Origin: JAYODZ01 sp965662735
Lineage (GTDB): Bacteria > Pseudomonadota > Alphaproteobacteria > RS24
DNA: 64,000 nt
Reading direction: 5' to 3'
Assembly (NCBI GenBank): GCA_965662735.1
Contig: CBFIIU010000010.1
Location: 11,675 to 75,674 of the forward strand
Shown here: in pieces, positions 8,966-16,819 of the stretch
How the letters are laid out: each line of letters begins with the position of its first letter
Position numbering within the stretch: the first letter of the stretch is position 1
Notes under the pieces: generated by a model
The model's database searches: none
Told to the model about the DNA's origin: nothing
The model's input: only the letters and a program-made list of their open reading frames with translations
Position numbers and translations under genes: made by a program

Positions 8966-9682
8966 ATGACTATAAATCACTTGGTTAGAGAAGAGAAGAC
9001 AGTCGTGAATTTGCATTCTCCCCCAGAGGCCGTTGTCGAGAGGCTTGTGGCGCAATATGCAACCGGATCATTAGGGTCGGGAATGAATGTGCTCATGGCG
9101 AGCTTACTGACCTATAATTCAGGCTTGCGGCGCGAATATGATAATATGGTCGCTGTGCAGGGCGTGATGTTAGATGATATGGAGCCGGTTGCGCTCTCCA
9201 ATAGTGCTTTCGATGACGTATTGTCGCGCTTAGACGATGGAGTAGCCAGCCCGAAACTAAATGATAATGGCGCGCTGTCGTCAGACCAAGGCCTTGTTAA
9301 TTCTGATTTGCCGCGCGCGCTTCAGACGTTTTTTGATAAAGATCTATCCGAATTGAAATGGCGCTTCTCCTATCCGGGGGTTCAACACGTGCGGTTGCCG
9401 GTGGGGGACGATAATGAAGATGTGCGCCTCCTGAAAATTAAACCGGGGCGGGCCGCTCCTCGGCATACCCATAAAGGGTTCGAAGCGACACTCGTTTTAC
9501 GCGGGGCGTTTCGGGATGGGGGTGAATTGTTCGAGCGGGGTGATATTTCGATCGCCAATACGCAGGTAGATCACCGGCCAATCGCTGAGGGGGCGCAGGA
9601 CTGTTATTGTCTCGCCGTGACCACCGGTCCTTTGCGTATAACGGATAGTTTGCGTCGCCTCGTTCGTGACTTCTTCGCTTAA
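8966..9682 (+). CDS. ChrR-like cupin protein with altered anti-sigma zinc site
   Basis: A 238-residue protein aligned by eye with ChrR, the zinc-dependent anti-sigma factor that holds RpoE until singlet oxygen appears. The N-terminal MTINH and the ATGSL...PVALS framework are kept. The C-terminal cupin domain keeps its metal set: H167, H169, E173 and H203, plus the DCYCLA strand. In the anti-sigma domain, however, the usual His-x3-Cys-x2-Cys is replaced by Leu47, Asn51 and Leu54. The ATG at 8966 is chosen because it matches the ChrR N-terminus (an upstream TTG at 8945 adds seven residues). No sigma-factor gene is adjacent; cysK is divergent upstream. The SDR gene overlaps the 3' end by 17 bases. 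Confidence 0.8.
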   Translation: MTINHLVREEKTVVNLHSPPEAVVERLVAQYATGSLGSGMNVLMASLLTYNSGLRREYDNMVAVQGVMLDDMEPVALSNSAFDDVLSRLDDGVASPKLNDNGALSSDQGLVNSDLPRALQTFFDKDLSELKWRFSYPGVQHVRLPVGDDNEDVRLLKIKPGRAAPRHTHKGFEATLVLRGAFRDGGELFERGDISIANTQVDHRPIAEGAQDCYCLAVTTGPLRITDSLRRLVRDFFA

Positions 9683-10427
9683 TCAGTCTCGCGTCGTCTG
9701 GATCACCGGCGCGAGCTCGGGTATCGGGCTTGCGTTAGCGCATCTTTATGCCAACGAAGGATGGCGCGTTGCCGCTTCCGCGCGCAATGCGGATCAGTTG
9801 AAAGCGCTTGCAAAAGCGCATCCAAATATTCACGCTTTTCCGCTCGACGTCACGAAAAGGCGGGCATCGGTCGAGGCGGCTTCAGCAATTGAAAAGCGTT
9901 TGGGGTCGATCGAGTTAGCGATTTTAAATGCGGGCGTCTACTTGCCAACAGAACTTCCTCAATTTGATGCGCCGCTCTTCGATCAAAGTTTCTCAGTGAA
10001 TGTTGGGGGAGTGGTCAATGGCCTCAATGCGGTTTTGCCTGCAATGGTCGAACGTCATAAAGGCCAAATTGCAATCATGGCGTCGGTTGCTGGATATAAT
10101 GGCTTGCCAACATCTGCCGCTTATGGGGCGACGAAGGCAGCACTTTTGAATATGGCTGAGGCGCTTGCCATCGAGCTTAAAGCCTCGGGGATTGATGTGC
10201 ACGTGATTACCCCGGGCTTTGTTGAAACCCCAGCCACCGACGTCAATCGATTTGCAATGCCCTTTATTGTTTCTGCGGATCATGCGGCACGGTGTATTTT
10301 TACGGCCTTGGAGAAACGACAGTTTCGCATCAGCTTCCCGCGCCGGTTCACCTTTTTCCTGCGCTTGATGAGTATAATGCCGCGCGGTCTTTATGTTCGT
10401 CTCGCGCAATATTTTGCGTCGCGCTAG
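9666..10427 (+). CDS. Short-chain dehydrogenase/reductase
   Basis: A 253-residue SDR. The NAD(P)-binding motif is TGASSGIG at about residues 15-22, the structural motif is LNAG, and the catalytic Ser and Tyr-x3-Lys are in ASVAGYNGLPTSAAYGATKAA. A basic, hydrophobic C-terminus (RFTFFLRLMSIMP) may associate with the membrane. The start is GTG at 9666, inside the end of the chrR-like gene (17-base overlap), which implies translational coupling. SDR genes of this type belong to the RpoE-ChrR regulon in several alphaproteobacteria. Substrate unknown. Confidence 0.85.
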   Translation: MTSSLNQSRVVWITGASSGIGLALAHLYANEGWRVAASARNADQLKALAKAHPNIHAFPLDVTKRRASVEAASAIEKRLGSIELAILNAGVYLPTELPQFDAPLFDQSFSVNVGGVVNGLNAVLPAMVERHKGQIAIMASVAGYNGLPTSAAYGATKAALLNMAEALAIELKASGIDVHVITPGFVETPATDVNRFAMPFIVSADHAARCIFTALEKRQFRISFPRRFTFFLRLMSIMPRGLYVRLAQYFASR

Positions 10428-10435
10428 GGCCGTTC

Positions 10436-11641
10436 TTACTGGGGACGCTCTAGCCCGATTTGCACAACATCGATGCTGCCCGTGTTAAAACCCGCTTCGC
10501 AGTATGAGAGATAGTAGCACCACATATTTTTAAAGCGCTCGTCAAAACCCATTTTACTTAATTTCGGCCAGGCCTCTAAAAATTGCTTTTTCCAAAGGGC
10601 GAGGGTGCGCGCATAATCCGCTCCGAAATGTTCGCAAGCATACTCACGCAGCTCTGCCATATGAAACTGTTCACGTAGTTTGGGCAGGCTTGGTAACATG
10701 CCTCCTGGAAAAATGTAGCGCTGAATAAAATCGGCGCCCTTGCTATATCGGTCGAAATCTTGATCGTGAATGGTAATGATTTGAAGGGCCGCCTTACCTC
10801 CCGGTTTCAGCACATCGCGGATTTTAGAAAAATAAACGGGCCAGTATTTTTGGCCAACCGCTTCGAACATTTCAATGGAAACAACCCGATCATATTTTTC
10901 TGTGACGTCTCGGTAATCTTGAAAATGAACGGAGGCGTGGTTGCCGGCGGCGCTGTCGCGCAACCGATTTTGGGCATAGGCAAATTGCTCTTGTGATATC
11001 GTAATGCCGGCCAAGTTACAGCCAATATGGTGCCCTGCATATACTGCAAAGCCACCCCAACCGCAGCCGATTTCAAGGACATTATGCTCGGCTTCAAGGT
11101 TTGCAATGCGCGCAATCGCAGCATATTTTTGCTCCTGTGCTTTTTCGAGCGACTGATTTTTGCGTGTAAATCGGGCCGATGAGTATGTCATGGAGGGGTC
11201 GAGCCATTCGGCATAAAACTCATTGCCGAGGTCATAATGGGCCTGAATATTGCGCCGGGCGCCGCGGCGGCTATTGGGTCTTAAAACATGGATCAGCCGG
11301 CTCATCGCCGTTAAGATCGGGTTTCGGTCGATCCGGCTGCGTAAGTCCTCGAGGTTTTGGGCCAGCAGCGTCAGCAGCGCTGATAAATCATCGGTTTGAA
11401 CAACGCCGTTCATATAGGCTTCTGCGAACCCCATCGTACCCCCTCGGATAATCTGGGTGAGGGCATTCTCATCTACAAAAATCAAATGCGCGCGCAGTGT
11501 CTCTGTTTCTTTCCCGTAATGGCGCGTCGTGCCATTGGGGTAGGTGACCGTAAGATAGCCGATATGGATATGCGCCAAAACACGATCAATAAAGCGATCC
11601 TTAAATGACATCGAACGTGAAGAGCTATGAGGTGATGTCAT
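10436..11641 (-). CDS. cfa: Cyclopropane-fatty-acyl-phospholipid synthase family methyltransferase
   Basis: A 401-residue SAM-dependent methyltransferase. The SAM-binding motif is LEIGCGWGGFA near residue 190, followed by the family signatures GITISQEQ, VSIEMFEAVG and FIQRYIFPGG. The family converts unsaturated acyl chains of membrane phospholipids to cyclopropane or related methylated (e.g. furan) products. It is the last gene of the minus-strand operon with DUF1365, the FAD protein and photolyase. Its start codon overlaps the DUF1365 stop by 4 bases. This gene set marks singlet-oxygen defence in alphaproteobacteria. Which lipid product is made here is not decided. Confidence 0.88.
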   Translation of the reverse strand: MTSPHSSSRSMSFKDRFIDRVLAHIHIGYLTVTYPNGTTRHYGKETETLRAHLIFVDENALTQIIRGGTMGFAEAYMNGVVQTDDLSALLTLLAQNLEDLRSRIDRNPILTAMSRLIHVLRPNSRRGARRNIQAHYDLGNEFYAEWLDPSMTYSSARFTRKNQSLEKAQEQKYAAIARIANLEAEHNVLEIGCGWGGFAVYAGHHIGCNLAGITISQEQFAYAQNRLRDSAAGNHASVHFQDYRDVTEKYDRVVSIEMFEAVGQKYWPVYFSKIRDVLKPGGKAALQIITIHDQDFDRYSKGADFIQRYIFPGGMLPSLPKLREQFHMAELREYACEHFGADYARTLALWKKQFLEAWPKLSKMGFDERFKNMWCYYLSYCEAGFNTGSIDVVQIGLERPQ

Positions 11642-12498
11642 AGGGAGACCTTTTCTGCGGTTGAGGGTTTTTTATAAATCGGTATGCGTTTCATCCATAA
11701 GCGTAATGCCTCAAGGTGGATTCCTGCAATCACTTTCAATGTCATCAGAGGATATCGAAACAAAACTTTGATGATTGTTCGCGATGTGAAGGCCCGGCGC
11801 TGACCGACAAAACTCGTGATCAGAAGTGGCTTGTGATCGACAGTCTCACGAATAACGAGCCGCAAATGGCGATCCGGTTTTGCTGTCGAAAATACGTAAT
11901 CGGCCTCCATGCCGATAAAAGGGGACACATGAAATTGTTTGTGATGCGTGTGATGGTTTGGGGCCCCTTTAGTCCTTAAATCACTCACATAGATGTGCGA
12001 CTCGCCAAATGTATTGCGCACTTCATAGACCACACTGGTGAGCTGGCCGTGTTGAAGGGCATAGTAAACCGATAGCGGATTAAACACATAGCCGAGCATG
12101 CGCGGATAGCACATGAGCAACACACGATCGGCCTGAGGCAAACCATGTTTCTGCAAGAGCTGATCGACAAAAACCCGCGGCGAGCTGCCGTCGTGAAAAC
12201 CATGGTCGCGATAGTGAAAAGACAGCCAGTTAAACCGATTAACCGAGAAAAACCGAAGATCCTTTGCCTCGTCTTCAATGCAATCCAAATCCAGCAGCAT
12301 TGAAAAAACACCATAGCGGAAGCGGTGCCGCTTTGGGGCATAGCGGGCGTGCCGCACCTCCCCAAGATAAACAGCGCTCGCCGTATCGTTCTCGGTATCG
12401 ATCTTGGTGTCGATCTCGCTGTCGATTGCGGTGCCGATTGCTGTGTCAGTGGCGGTATCAGGCACAGTACCAAAGGCTGTTCCGCGGTTGGTCATCAT
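11638..12498 (-). CDS. DUF1365 family protein
   Basis: A 286-residue protein of the DUF1365 (COG3496) family, always found beside cyclopropane-synthase and FAD amine-oxidase-like genes. Family signatures are YLGEVRHARYAPKRHRFRYGVF, the FNRFNWLSFHYRDHG-like segment and RMLGYVFNPLSVYY. Function is unestablished; the partners suggest a role in making a modified fatty acid. The first 42 residues are odd: residues 11-40 are a Thr/Asp-rich degenerate repeat before the conserved domain begins at about residue 43. The predicted ATG at 12498 is 13 bases after the stop of the FAD gene. Confidence 0.85.
   Translation of the reverse strand: MMTNRGTAFGTVPDTATDTAIGTAIDSEIDTKIDTENDTASAVYLGEVRHARYAPKRHRFRYGVFSMLLDLDCIEDEAKDLRFFSVNRFNWLSFHYRDHGFHDGSSPRVFVDQLLQKHGLPQADRVLLMCYPRMLGYVFNPLSVYYALQHGQLTSVVYEVRNTFGESHIYVSDLRTKGAPNHHTHHKQFHVSPFIGMEADYVFSTAKPDRHLRLVIRETVDHKPLLITSFVGQRRAFTSRTIIKVLFRYPLMTLKVIAGIHLEALRLWMKRIPIYKKPSTAEKVSL
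12379..12468 (-). repeat. Degenerate tandem repeat coding for a Thr/Asp-rich N-terminus
   Basis: About 90 bases within the 5' end of the DUF1365 gene consist of imperfect 6- and 12-base units related to TCGGTGTCGATC on the plus strand (GATACCGA, GACACCGA types on the coding strand). They encode units like DTAxD and IDTxID. The repetition is visible directly, and copies differ by several bases. Confidence 0.7.
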
Positions 12499-12511
12499 TG
12501 CGTATCCTGGC

Positions 12512-13834
12512 TCATTGTGCCGCCTCGCTCACGGTTCCCTGAAGAGCTGTGTCCCATGTCAGACCAAAGTGGGGCAGCAGGTCAAGAGCCGACTGAAGCC
12601 CGTCTTCATGGAAACCATAGCCCAGCCACGCGCCGCAAAAAAACGTATGGTGTTCGCCTTGATGCGCTCGAATATCGGCTTGCGCGGCAATGGCCGGCCC
12701 ATCGAATTGCGGATGGTCATAGATAAAGTGACCATATGTTTTTTGCGGATCAGGCGCGCGTTCAGGGTTTAAGGTCACGAAGACGGGATGGCTCGGGTCA
12801 ATATGTTGGAGCCGGTTCATCCAGTAGCTGACGCAGACATTTTCTGAATTGGCGGTCGCCATATAATTCCAGCTCGACCAGACATGGGTGCGTTTCGGCA
12901 TAAAGCTTCGATCATAATGCAGATAGACGTCATTCGGTCGGTAACGAATATCGCCAAGACGTCTTTGTTCCTCCGCGGTCGCGTCCCCTAAAAGCGCCTG
13001 CGCTTGATCGCTGTGACACGCGAAAATCACCGCATCGAATTCTCGCATTGACCCATCTTCAAACTGCAACGTCGCTCCGTTCAACTTGCGTGTGACACTT
13101 TTAATCTGGGAATTATACTCAATTCTGTCGCGAAAAGGTGCCGTGAGCTTTTGAACATAATTCCGGCTGCCCCCTGTAACCGTTCGCCAGACAGGTCGGT
13201 CTTGGTCAACCAATCGGTGGTTACGAAAAAACTGAATAAGAGATTGCGCTGGAAAGTCTCCGACACTGTCATAGGGCGTGGACCAAATAGCCGCCGCCAT
13301 TGGAAACAAATAGGCTTGGCGGAAAATCTCTGAGAACCCCTCCTGGGCGAGCCATTGGTCCAGTGGCAGGCTTGGGTCAATCTGAGCGTCTGCGCGGGCC
13401 AATCGATTAAACCGAACAATATCGGAGAGCATGCGCCAAAAGCGGGGCCTTAGAACATTGCGTTTCTGGGCGAACACATGGCGCAGACTTTGTCCGGACC
13501 ATTCAAAGCCCCCTTGATCGGCGGAGAAGCCAAAACTCATATCACTGGCCTGAGTGTCGACACCTATTTCTTTAAATAGGCGCACCAGGCCTGGATAGTT
13601 CAATTCATTATAGACGATAAAGCCTGTATCCACGGGTACAGATTTTCCGTCGGGGGTCGAAATATCGACCGTGGCGCTGTGGCCCCCGAGCCGCTCTCTT
13701 TTCTCAAAAAGCGTAATATGATGGTGCCGGTGCAACAGGTAAGCGGCCATATTGCCGGAGATACCAGCGCCGATAATGGCGATTTTGAGGGGGGTCTGGC
13801 GAGAGGCGAGACTTTCAGACGCAGAACGGATCAT
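12512..13834 (-). CDS. FAD/NAD(P)-dependent oxidoreductase (COG2907, amine-oxidase fold)
   Basis: A 440-residue flavoprotein. The dinucleotide-binding motif IGAGISGNMAAYLL starts at residue 20 and ends with Glu (LFEKRERLGGHSATV), as expected for FAD. The internal GGSRNYVQKL and the C-terminal FFCGAWLGYGFHEDGLQSAL are typical of the COG2907 proteins. These pair with DUF1365 and cyclopropane synthase, and are thought to act on modified fatty acids or to desaturate lipids, without biochemical proof here. It lies 13 bases upstream of the DUF1365 gene and 29 bases downstream of phrB in the same operon. Confidence 0.87.
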   Translation of the reverse strand: MIRSASESLASRQTPLKIAIIGAGISGNMAAYLLHRHHHITLFEKRERLGGHSATVDISTPDGKSVPVDTGFIVYNELNYPGLVRLFKEIGVDTQASDMSFGFSADQGGFEWSGQSLRHVFAQKRNVLRPRFWRMLSDIVRFNRLARADAQIDPSLPLDQWLAQEGFSEIFRQAYLFPMAAAIWSTPYDSVGDFPAQSLIQFFRNHRLVDQDRPVWRTVTGGSRNYVQKLTAPFRDRIEYNSQIKSVTRKLNGATLQFEDGSMREFDAVIFACHSDQAQALLGDATAEEQRRLGDIRYRPNDVYLHYDRSFMPKRTHVWSSWNYMATANSENVCVSYWMNRLQHIDPSHPVFVTLNPERAPDPQKTYGHFIYDHPQFDGPAIAAQADIRAHQGEHHTFFCGAWLGYGFHEDGLQSALDLLPHFGLTWDTALQGTVSEAAQ

Positions 13835-13863
13835 AAAAACGCTTACAGTTGAGTTAAAGCAGG

Positions 13864-15285
13864 TTAAGTGGCAGACTGCGGCTTATTCTTCAGACTGTCA
13901 AATGCCGCAAGGGCGCGCGCACGAGCCGCCGCATGATCGACCATCGGGGTTGGGTAGGTGTCTCCTAATTTTATGCCGGCCTGTTCGCGTTGTTCTGCGG
14001 TAGCTCCCCAAGGCGTGAATAAAAGTTTGTCGGGGAGACCCGCAACCTCAGGCACGAAGCGACGCGTGTACACCCCCCCGCCATCAAATTTCGCCCCCTG
14101 TGTGATGGGATTAAAAATTCGGAAATAAGGCGCCGCGTCGGCGCCGCTCCCGGCCACCCACTGCCAACTTGCTGTATTATTCGCCGGGTCCGCATCGACT
14201 AATAAATCCCAAAACAAGGCTTCACCGTGTCTCCAGTCAATCATTAAATGCTTGATTAAGAATGAGGCAACGATCATGCGCACACGGTTATGGATGAAGC
14301 CGGTCTGGCGTAATTCACGCATGCCGGCATCGATGATGGGATAACCGGTCCGCGCTTCCGCCCAAGCGGCGAAACCCTCAGGGTCTTCTCGCCACGGAAA
14401 ATCGTCAAATTTAGATTGCAGATTAACCGTTCCTAAATCGGGGTTTTGAAACAGAAGCTGGTAGGAAAATTCGCGCCAGCCTATCTCGCTCAAGAATTTG
14501 TCGGCATCTTTTTGCGGGATCTCACCTGCTTGGCACCGGTCAGTAACGGCATGCCAAATCCGCGCCGGTGAAATTTCTCCCCATCGTAAATGCGGTGCGA
14601 GACGCGAGGTTTCACGGGCCGGCTCGTCGCGATGTGCCGCATAACCTTGAATGAGCGCGTCGAGGAAAAGCTCCAAGCGTTCCCAAGCGCCGCGTTCGCC
14701 GGGTTTCCAATGCGCGCTCAGATGCGACTGTTGGGGCTCTGGTAACGCTCCGCTAGGCCACTTATTGGGTGCGGGGATCACGTCAGGCTCTGACGCGGGT
14801 TGATGTCTCAATCCGCGCGCCAAGCAGGCTTTCCAAAATGGGGTAAACACTTTGAACGGAAGCCCTGTTTTATTCGTAATGTCCCAAGGCTCAAATAAAA
14901 GATTTCCAGAGAAACTTTGAACATCTAATCCAGATTGGCTTAAGTCAGCTTTGAGGGCGGTATCGCGTGCCACGCTGAGTGGATCATAATTTCTCAGCCA
15001 ATAAACGCCGCACGCACCGGTTTCCGCTATGATATTCTCTAACACGCTTTGCGCAGCGCCGCTCCTAAAGATCAGTCGGCTACCTTTTTGGCTCAAGGCT
15101 TCGTCGAGCGCGTGAAGTGACTGGTTGCGCCACCAGTTTGATGCCTCGCCGATGCGCCTCGGTGCGTCGGGATCATCGATAAAGACAGGCACGATAGGTG
15201 AACCTGATTTCACGGCCGCACAGAGAGCGGCATGGTCATCGAGACGTAATTCTTGGCGGAACCAAACAATGATGGGTGCAGGCAT
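13864..15285 (-). CDS. phrB: Deoxyribodipyrimidine photolyase (CPD photolyase)
   Basis: A 473-residue cryptochrome/photolyase family protein. The N-terminal photolyase alpha/beta domain starts PIIVWFRQELRLDDHAAL. The FAD-binding C-terminal half includes LRWGEISPARIWH, QNPDLGTVNLQSKFDDFPWRED, the MRELRQTGFIHNRVRM motif and SWQWVAGSGADAAPYFRIFNP. It repairs UV-induced cyclobutane dimers with light. I prefer the ATG at 15285 (MPAPIIVWFRQ) over a GTG at 15300, as family members begin just before this strand. It appears to be first in the phrB-FAD-DUF1365-cfa operon, which matches RpoE-ChrR regulon content. The 15.30-15.57 kb gap upstream shows no gene. Confidence 0.93.
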   Translation of the reverse strand: MPAPIIVWFRQELRLDDHAALCAAVKSGSPIVPVFIDDPDAPRRIGEASNWWRNQSLHALDEALSQKGSRLIFRSGAAQSVLENIIAETGACGVYWLRNYDPLSVARDTALKADLSQSGLDVQSFSGNLLFEPWDITNKTGLPFKVFTPFWKACLARGLRHQPASEPDVIPAPNKWPSGALPEPQQSHLSAHWKPGERGAWERLELFLDALIQGYAAHRDEPARETSRLAPHLRWGEISPARIWHAVTDRCQAGEIPQKDADKFLSEIGWREFSYQLLFQNPDLGTVNLQSKFDDFPWREDPEGFAAWAEARTGYPIIDAGMRELRQTGFIHNRVRMIVASFLIKHLMIDWRHGEALFWDLLVDADPANNTASWQWVAGSGADAAPYFRIFNPITQGAKFDGGGVYTRRFVPEVAGLPDKLLFTPWGATAEQREQAGIKLGDTYPTPMVDHAAARARALAAFDSLKNKPQSAT

Positions 15286-15572
15286 AAGAGATAGCTTCAC
15301 AATTGATCAGAGGATGTAACAAAAGATATAGGGCGCACAGATGTTCTGACAATGAAACAGTACTGAATTACGCGGGTAAGATGGATTTTGTTTTAAGCGT
15401 TGGAACGAATTAGCCGAGCGCAAAGGCATTATCCCAACCAATAATCATGCCGTTTTGGGGCAATTTTGCGCCAGAATATGGGTCATTTTATGGATCGATT
15501 AGTCTGCGGGACAAGAATAAACGCGGGACGAAACACGCCTATGGAGGCGGGGCTGGCGTCGCCTCTGCTGGA

Positions 15573-15647
15573 TGGCTCCCCGGGCCGGATTCGAACCAGC
15601 GACCGAACGGTTAACAGCCGTTTGCTCTACCACTGAGCTACCGAGGA
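15573..15647 (-). tRNA. tRNA-Asn (GTT)
   Basis: A 75-base cloverleaf including encoded CCA. The acceptor stem is TCCTCGG/CCGGGGA with one G-T pair. The D-loop is AGCTCAGTGGTAGAGC, the anticodon arm reads CGGCTGTTAACCG with anticodon GTT, and the T-arm contains GGTTCGAATCC. The downstream region has an imperfect GAGGCG/CGCCTC hairpin around 15544-15565 that may help 3' end formation. Confidence 0.95.
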
Positions 15648-15659
15648 TCATCTAGCGCA

Positions 15660-15682
15660 GGGGCACCTTATAACAGTGCCCC
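15660..15682 (-). other. Hairpin between tRNA-Cys and tRNA-Asn
   Basis: A perfect 7-bp stem (GGGGCAC / GTGCCCC) with a 9-base loop lies in the spacer between the two tRNA genes. No U-tract follows, so it may be a processing signal of a tRNA-Cys-tRNA-Asn transcript rather than a terminator. Confidence 0.4.
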
Positions 15683-15702
15683 AGAGACTTGCCAAGTCCA
15701 TT

Positions 15703-15776
15703 TGGAGGCCACGCCCGGAATCGAACCGGGGTTCACGGCTTTGCAGGCCGCTGCGTAACCACTCCGCCACGTGGCC
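15703..15776 (-). tRNA. tRNA-Cys (GCA)
   Basis: A 74-base cloverleaf with encoded CCA. The acceptor stem is GGCCACG/CGTGGCC. The anticodon loop is CTGCAAA with anticodon GCA, and the T-arm contains GGTTCGATTCC. It lies 55 bases upstream of tRNA-Asn on the same strand, so co-transcription is likely. Confidence 0.95.
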
Positions 15777-15906
15777 CCATAGGCTCAGCGGATATAACAG
15801 GGCGCAGCTTTGGCTGCAATCATTTTTGCGGGCTTCGCGCCAGTTATTTGGTCTGGTTATGCTTGACCTCAGCCCGTTATCAACCAAATTCTGCGGCTGA
15901 TTCAAT

Positions 15907-15935
15907 TTGTCATTGGAAACAGGTCAGCGTATATA
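15907..15935 (+). promoter_or_regulatory. Candidate sigma-70 promoter for the pcm-like gene
   Basis: TTGTCA at 15907-15912 and TATATA at 15930-15935 are separated by 17 bases. An overlapping TATAAT at 15932-15937 gives a 19-base spacer. Either would start transcription just before the ribosome site at 15946-15951. Confidence 0.5.
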
Positions 15936-15956
15936 ATGTGTGTTCAGGAGGTGGCG

Positions 15957-16643
15957 ATGAAGGCGCAGTTACAAAATTCCAGTGAAGGGTTCGCGCAAGC
16001 GCGAGTGAATATGATCGAGTGTCAAGTAAAGCCGGGTGGTGTGCGCGATACTGCCGTATGCCGTGCCATGGGGGCTATTCCGCGCGAAGTTTTTGCCACT
16101 CCGTCGCAACGCGATATCGCCTATGCTGATTGCGCGGTTGATATGGTTGGCGACACGAACAGGCGGCAATTGGCCATGCCGCATAGTTTTGGATTAATGG
16201 TCGAGAGCGCTCAAATCCAGCCTGAAGATATCATTTTGGATATTGCAGGTGGCTCGGGTTACGCTGCTGCCGTTTTGTCAAAATTGGGTGCAACCGTTCT
16301 CGCGCTTGAATGTGATGACGAATTTTCTCAAAAATGTACTGAAATCTGGTCTTCATTGGCCATTGATAATTGTGTGTCCGTAACCGGGCCGCTTGCCGAC
16401 GGGTTAAGCAAACAGGCTCCCTTCGATGTTATTTTTATCAATGGTTTTATCGAGCAAATTCCTGATGCCTTACTGGCCCAATTAGCGCCTGAGGGACGTT
16501 TGGTTTGTGTGTCGCCCCATGATGGTGCGGCGCAGCTCACGGTTATTCGGCGGGTCGACGATGTGTTTGCCCGACGTTATGGCCCGGTGATATCGGTTCC
16601 GCGGCTACACGCGTTTGACCGTGTGCCGGAATTTTCGTTTTAA
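15957..16643 (+). CDS. Protein-L-isoaspartate O-methyltransferase family protein
   Basis: A 228-residue SAM methyltransferase of the PCMT family. It carries ARVNMIECQVKPGGV at the start, VPREVF-like IPREVFA, and the SAM motif ILDIAGGSGYAAAVLS in the middle. AGGAGG at 15946-15951 is five bases before the ATG at 15957, so a seven-codon upstream extension is rejected. Alphaproteobacteria carry a divergent PCMT homologue directly before tolC, as here. Whether it repairs isoaspartyl residues is unproven, because such tolC-linked copies often have an altered substrate motif (here AMPHSFGLMVESA in place of the usual isoaspartyl loop). Confidence 0.82.
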   Translation: MKAQLQNSSEGFAQARVNMIECQVKPGGVRDTAVCRAMGAIPREVFATPSQRDIAYADCAVDMVGDTNRRQLAMPHSFGLMVESAQIQPEDIILDIAGGSGYAAAVLSKLGATVLALECDDEFSQKCTEIWSSLAIDNCVSVTGPLADGLSKQAPFDVIFINGFIEQIPDALLAQLAPEGRLVCVSPHDGAAQLTVIRRVDDVFARRYGPVISVPRLHAFDRVPEFSF

Positions 16644-16819
16644 AAACGTTATATAGGGCTTGGTGAACCCCTTTATTGCTTCTCGATCATGTGGGAAGCA
16701 GGGGCAGGTTGGGCGGCGCAGTTAAAGATAGTGAAGCCGATTAACGATCGAGAGAATGTGGCCGATAAGCAATAGCCGAAGGCAGGCTTTTTACTTTTGG
16801 CGACTGTCGGGGAGATCAG

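Noticed and set aside
8906..9055. Longer cysK start (ATG at 9055)
   Set aside because: The extra 50 residues match no cysteine synthase and would overlap the divergent ChrR-like gene; a ribosome site fits the ATG at 8905.
12264..12772. Overlapping plus-strand ORFs (Arg/Ser-rich) near 12.4 kb
   Set aside because: They read the antisense of the DUF1365 repeat and of the FAD gene end.
15301..15572. Possible small gene or sigma-E promoter upstream of phrB
   Set aside because: Only a TGATCA at 15304-15309 was found; no correctly spaced -10 before the start codon and no ORF with a ribosome site.
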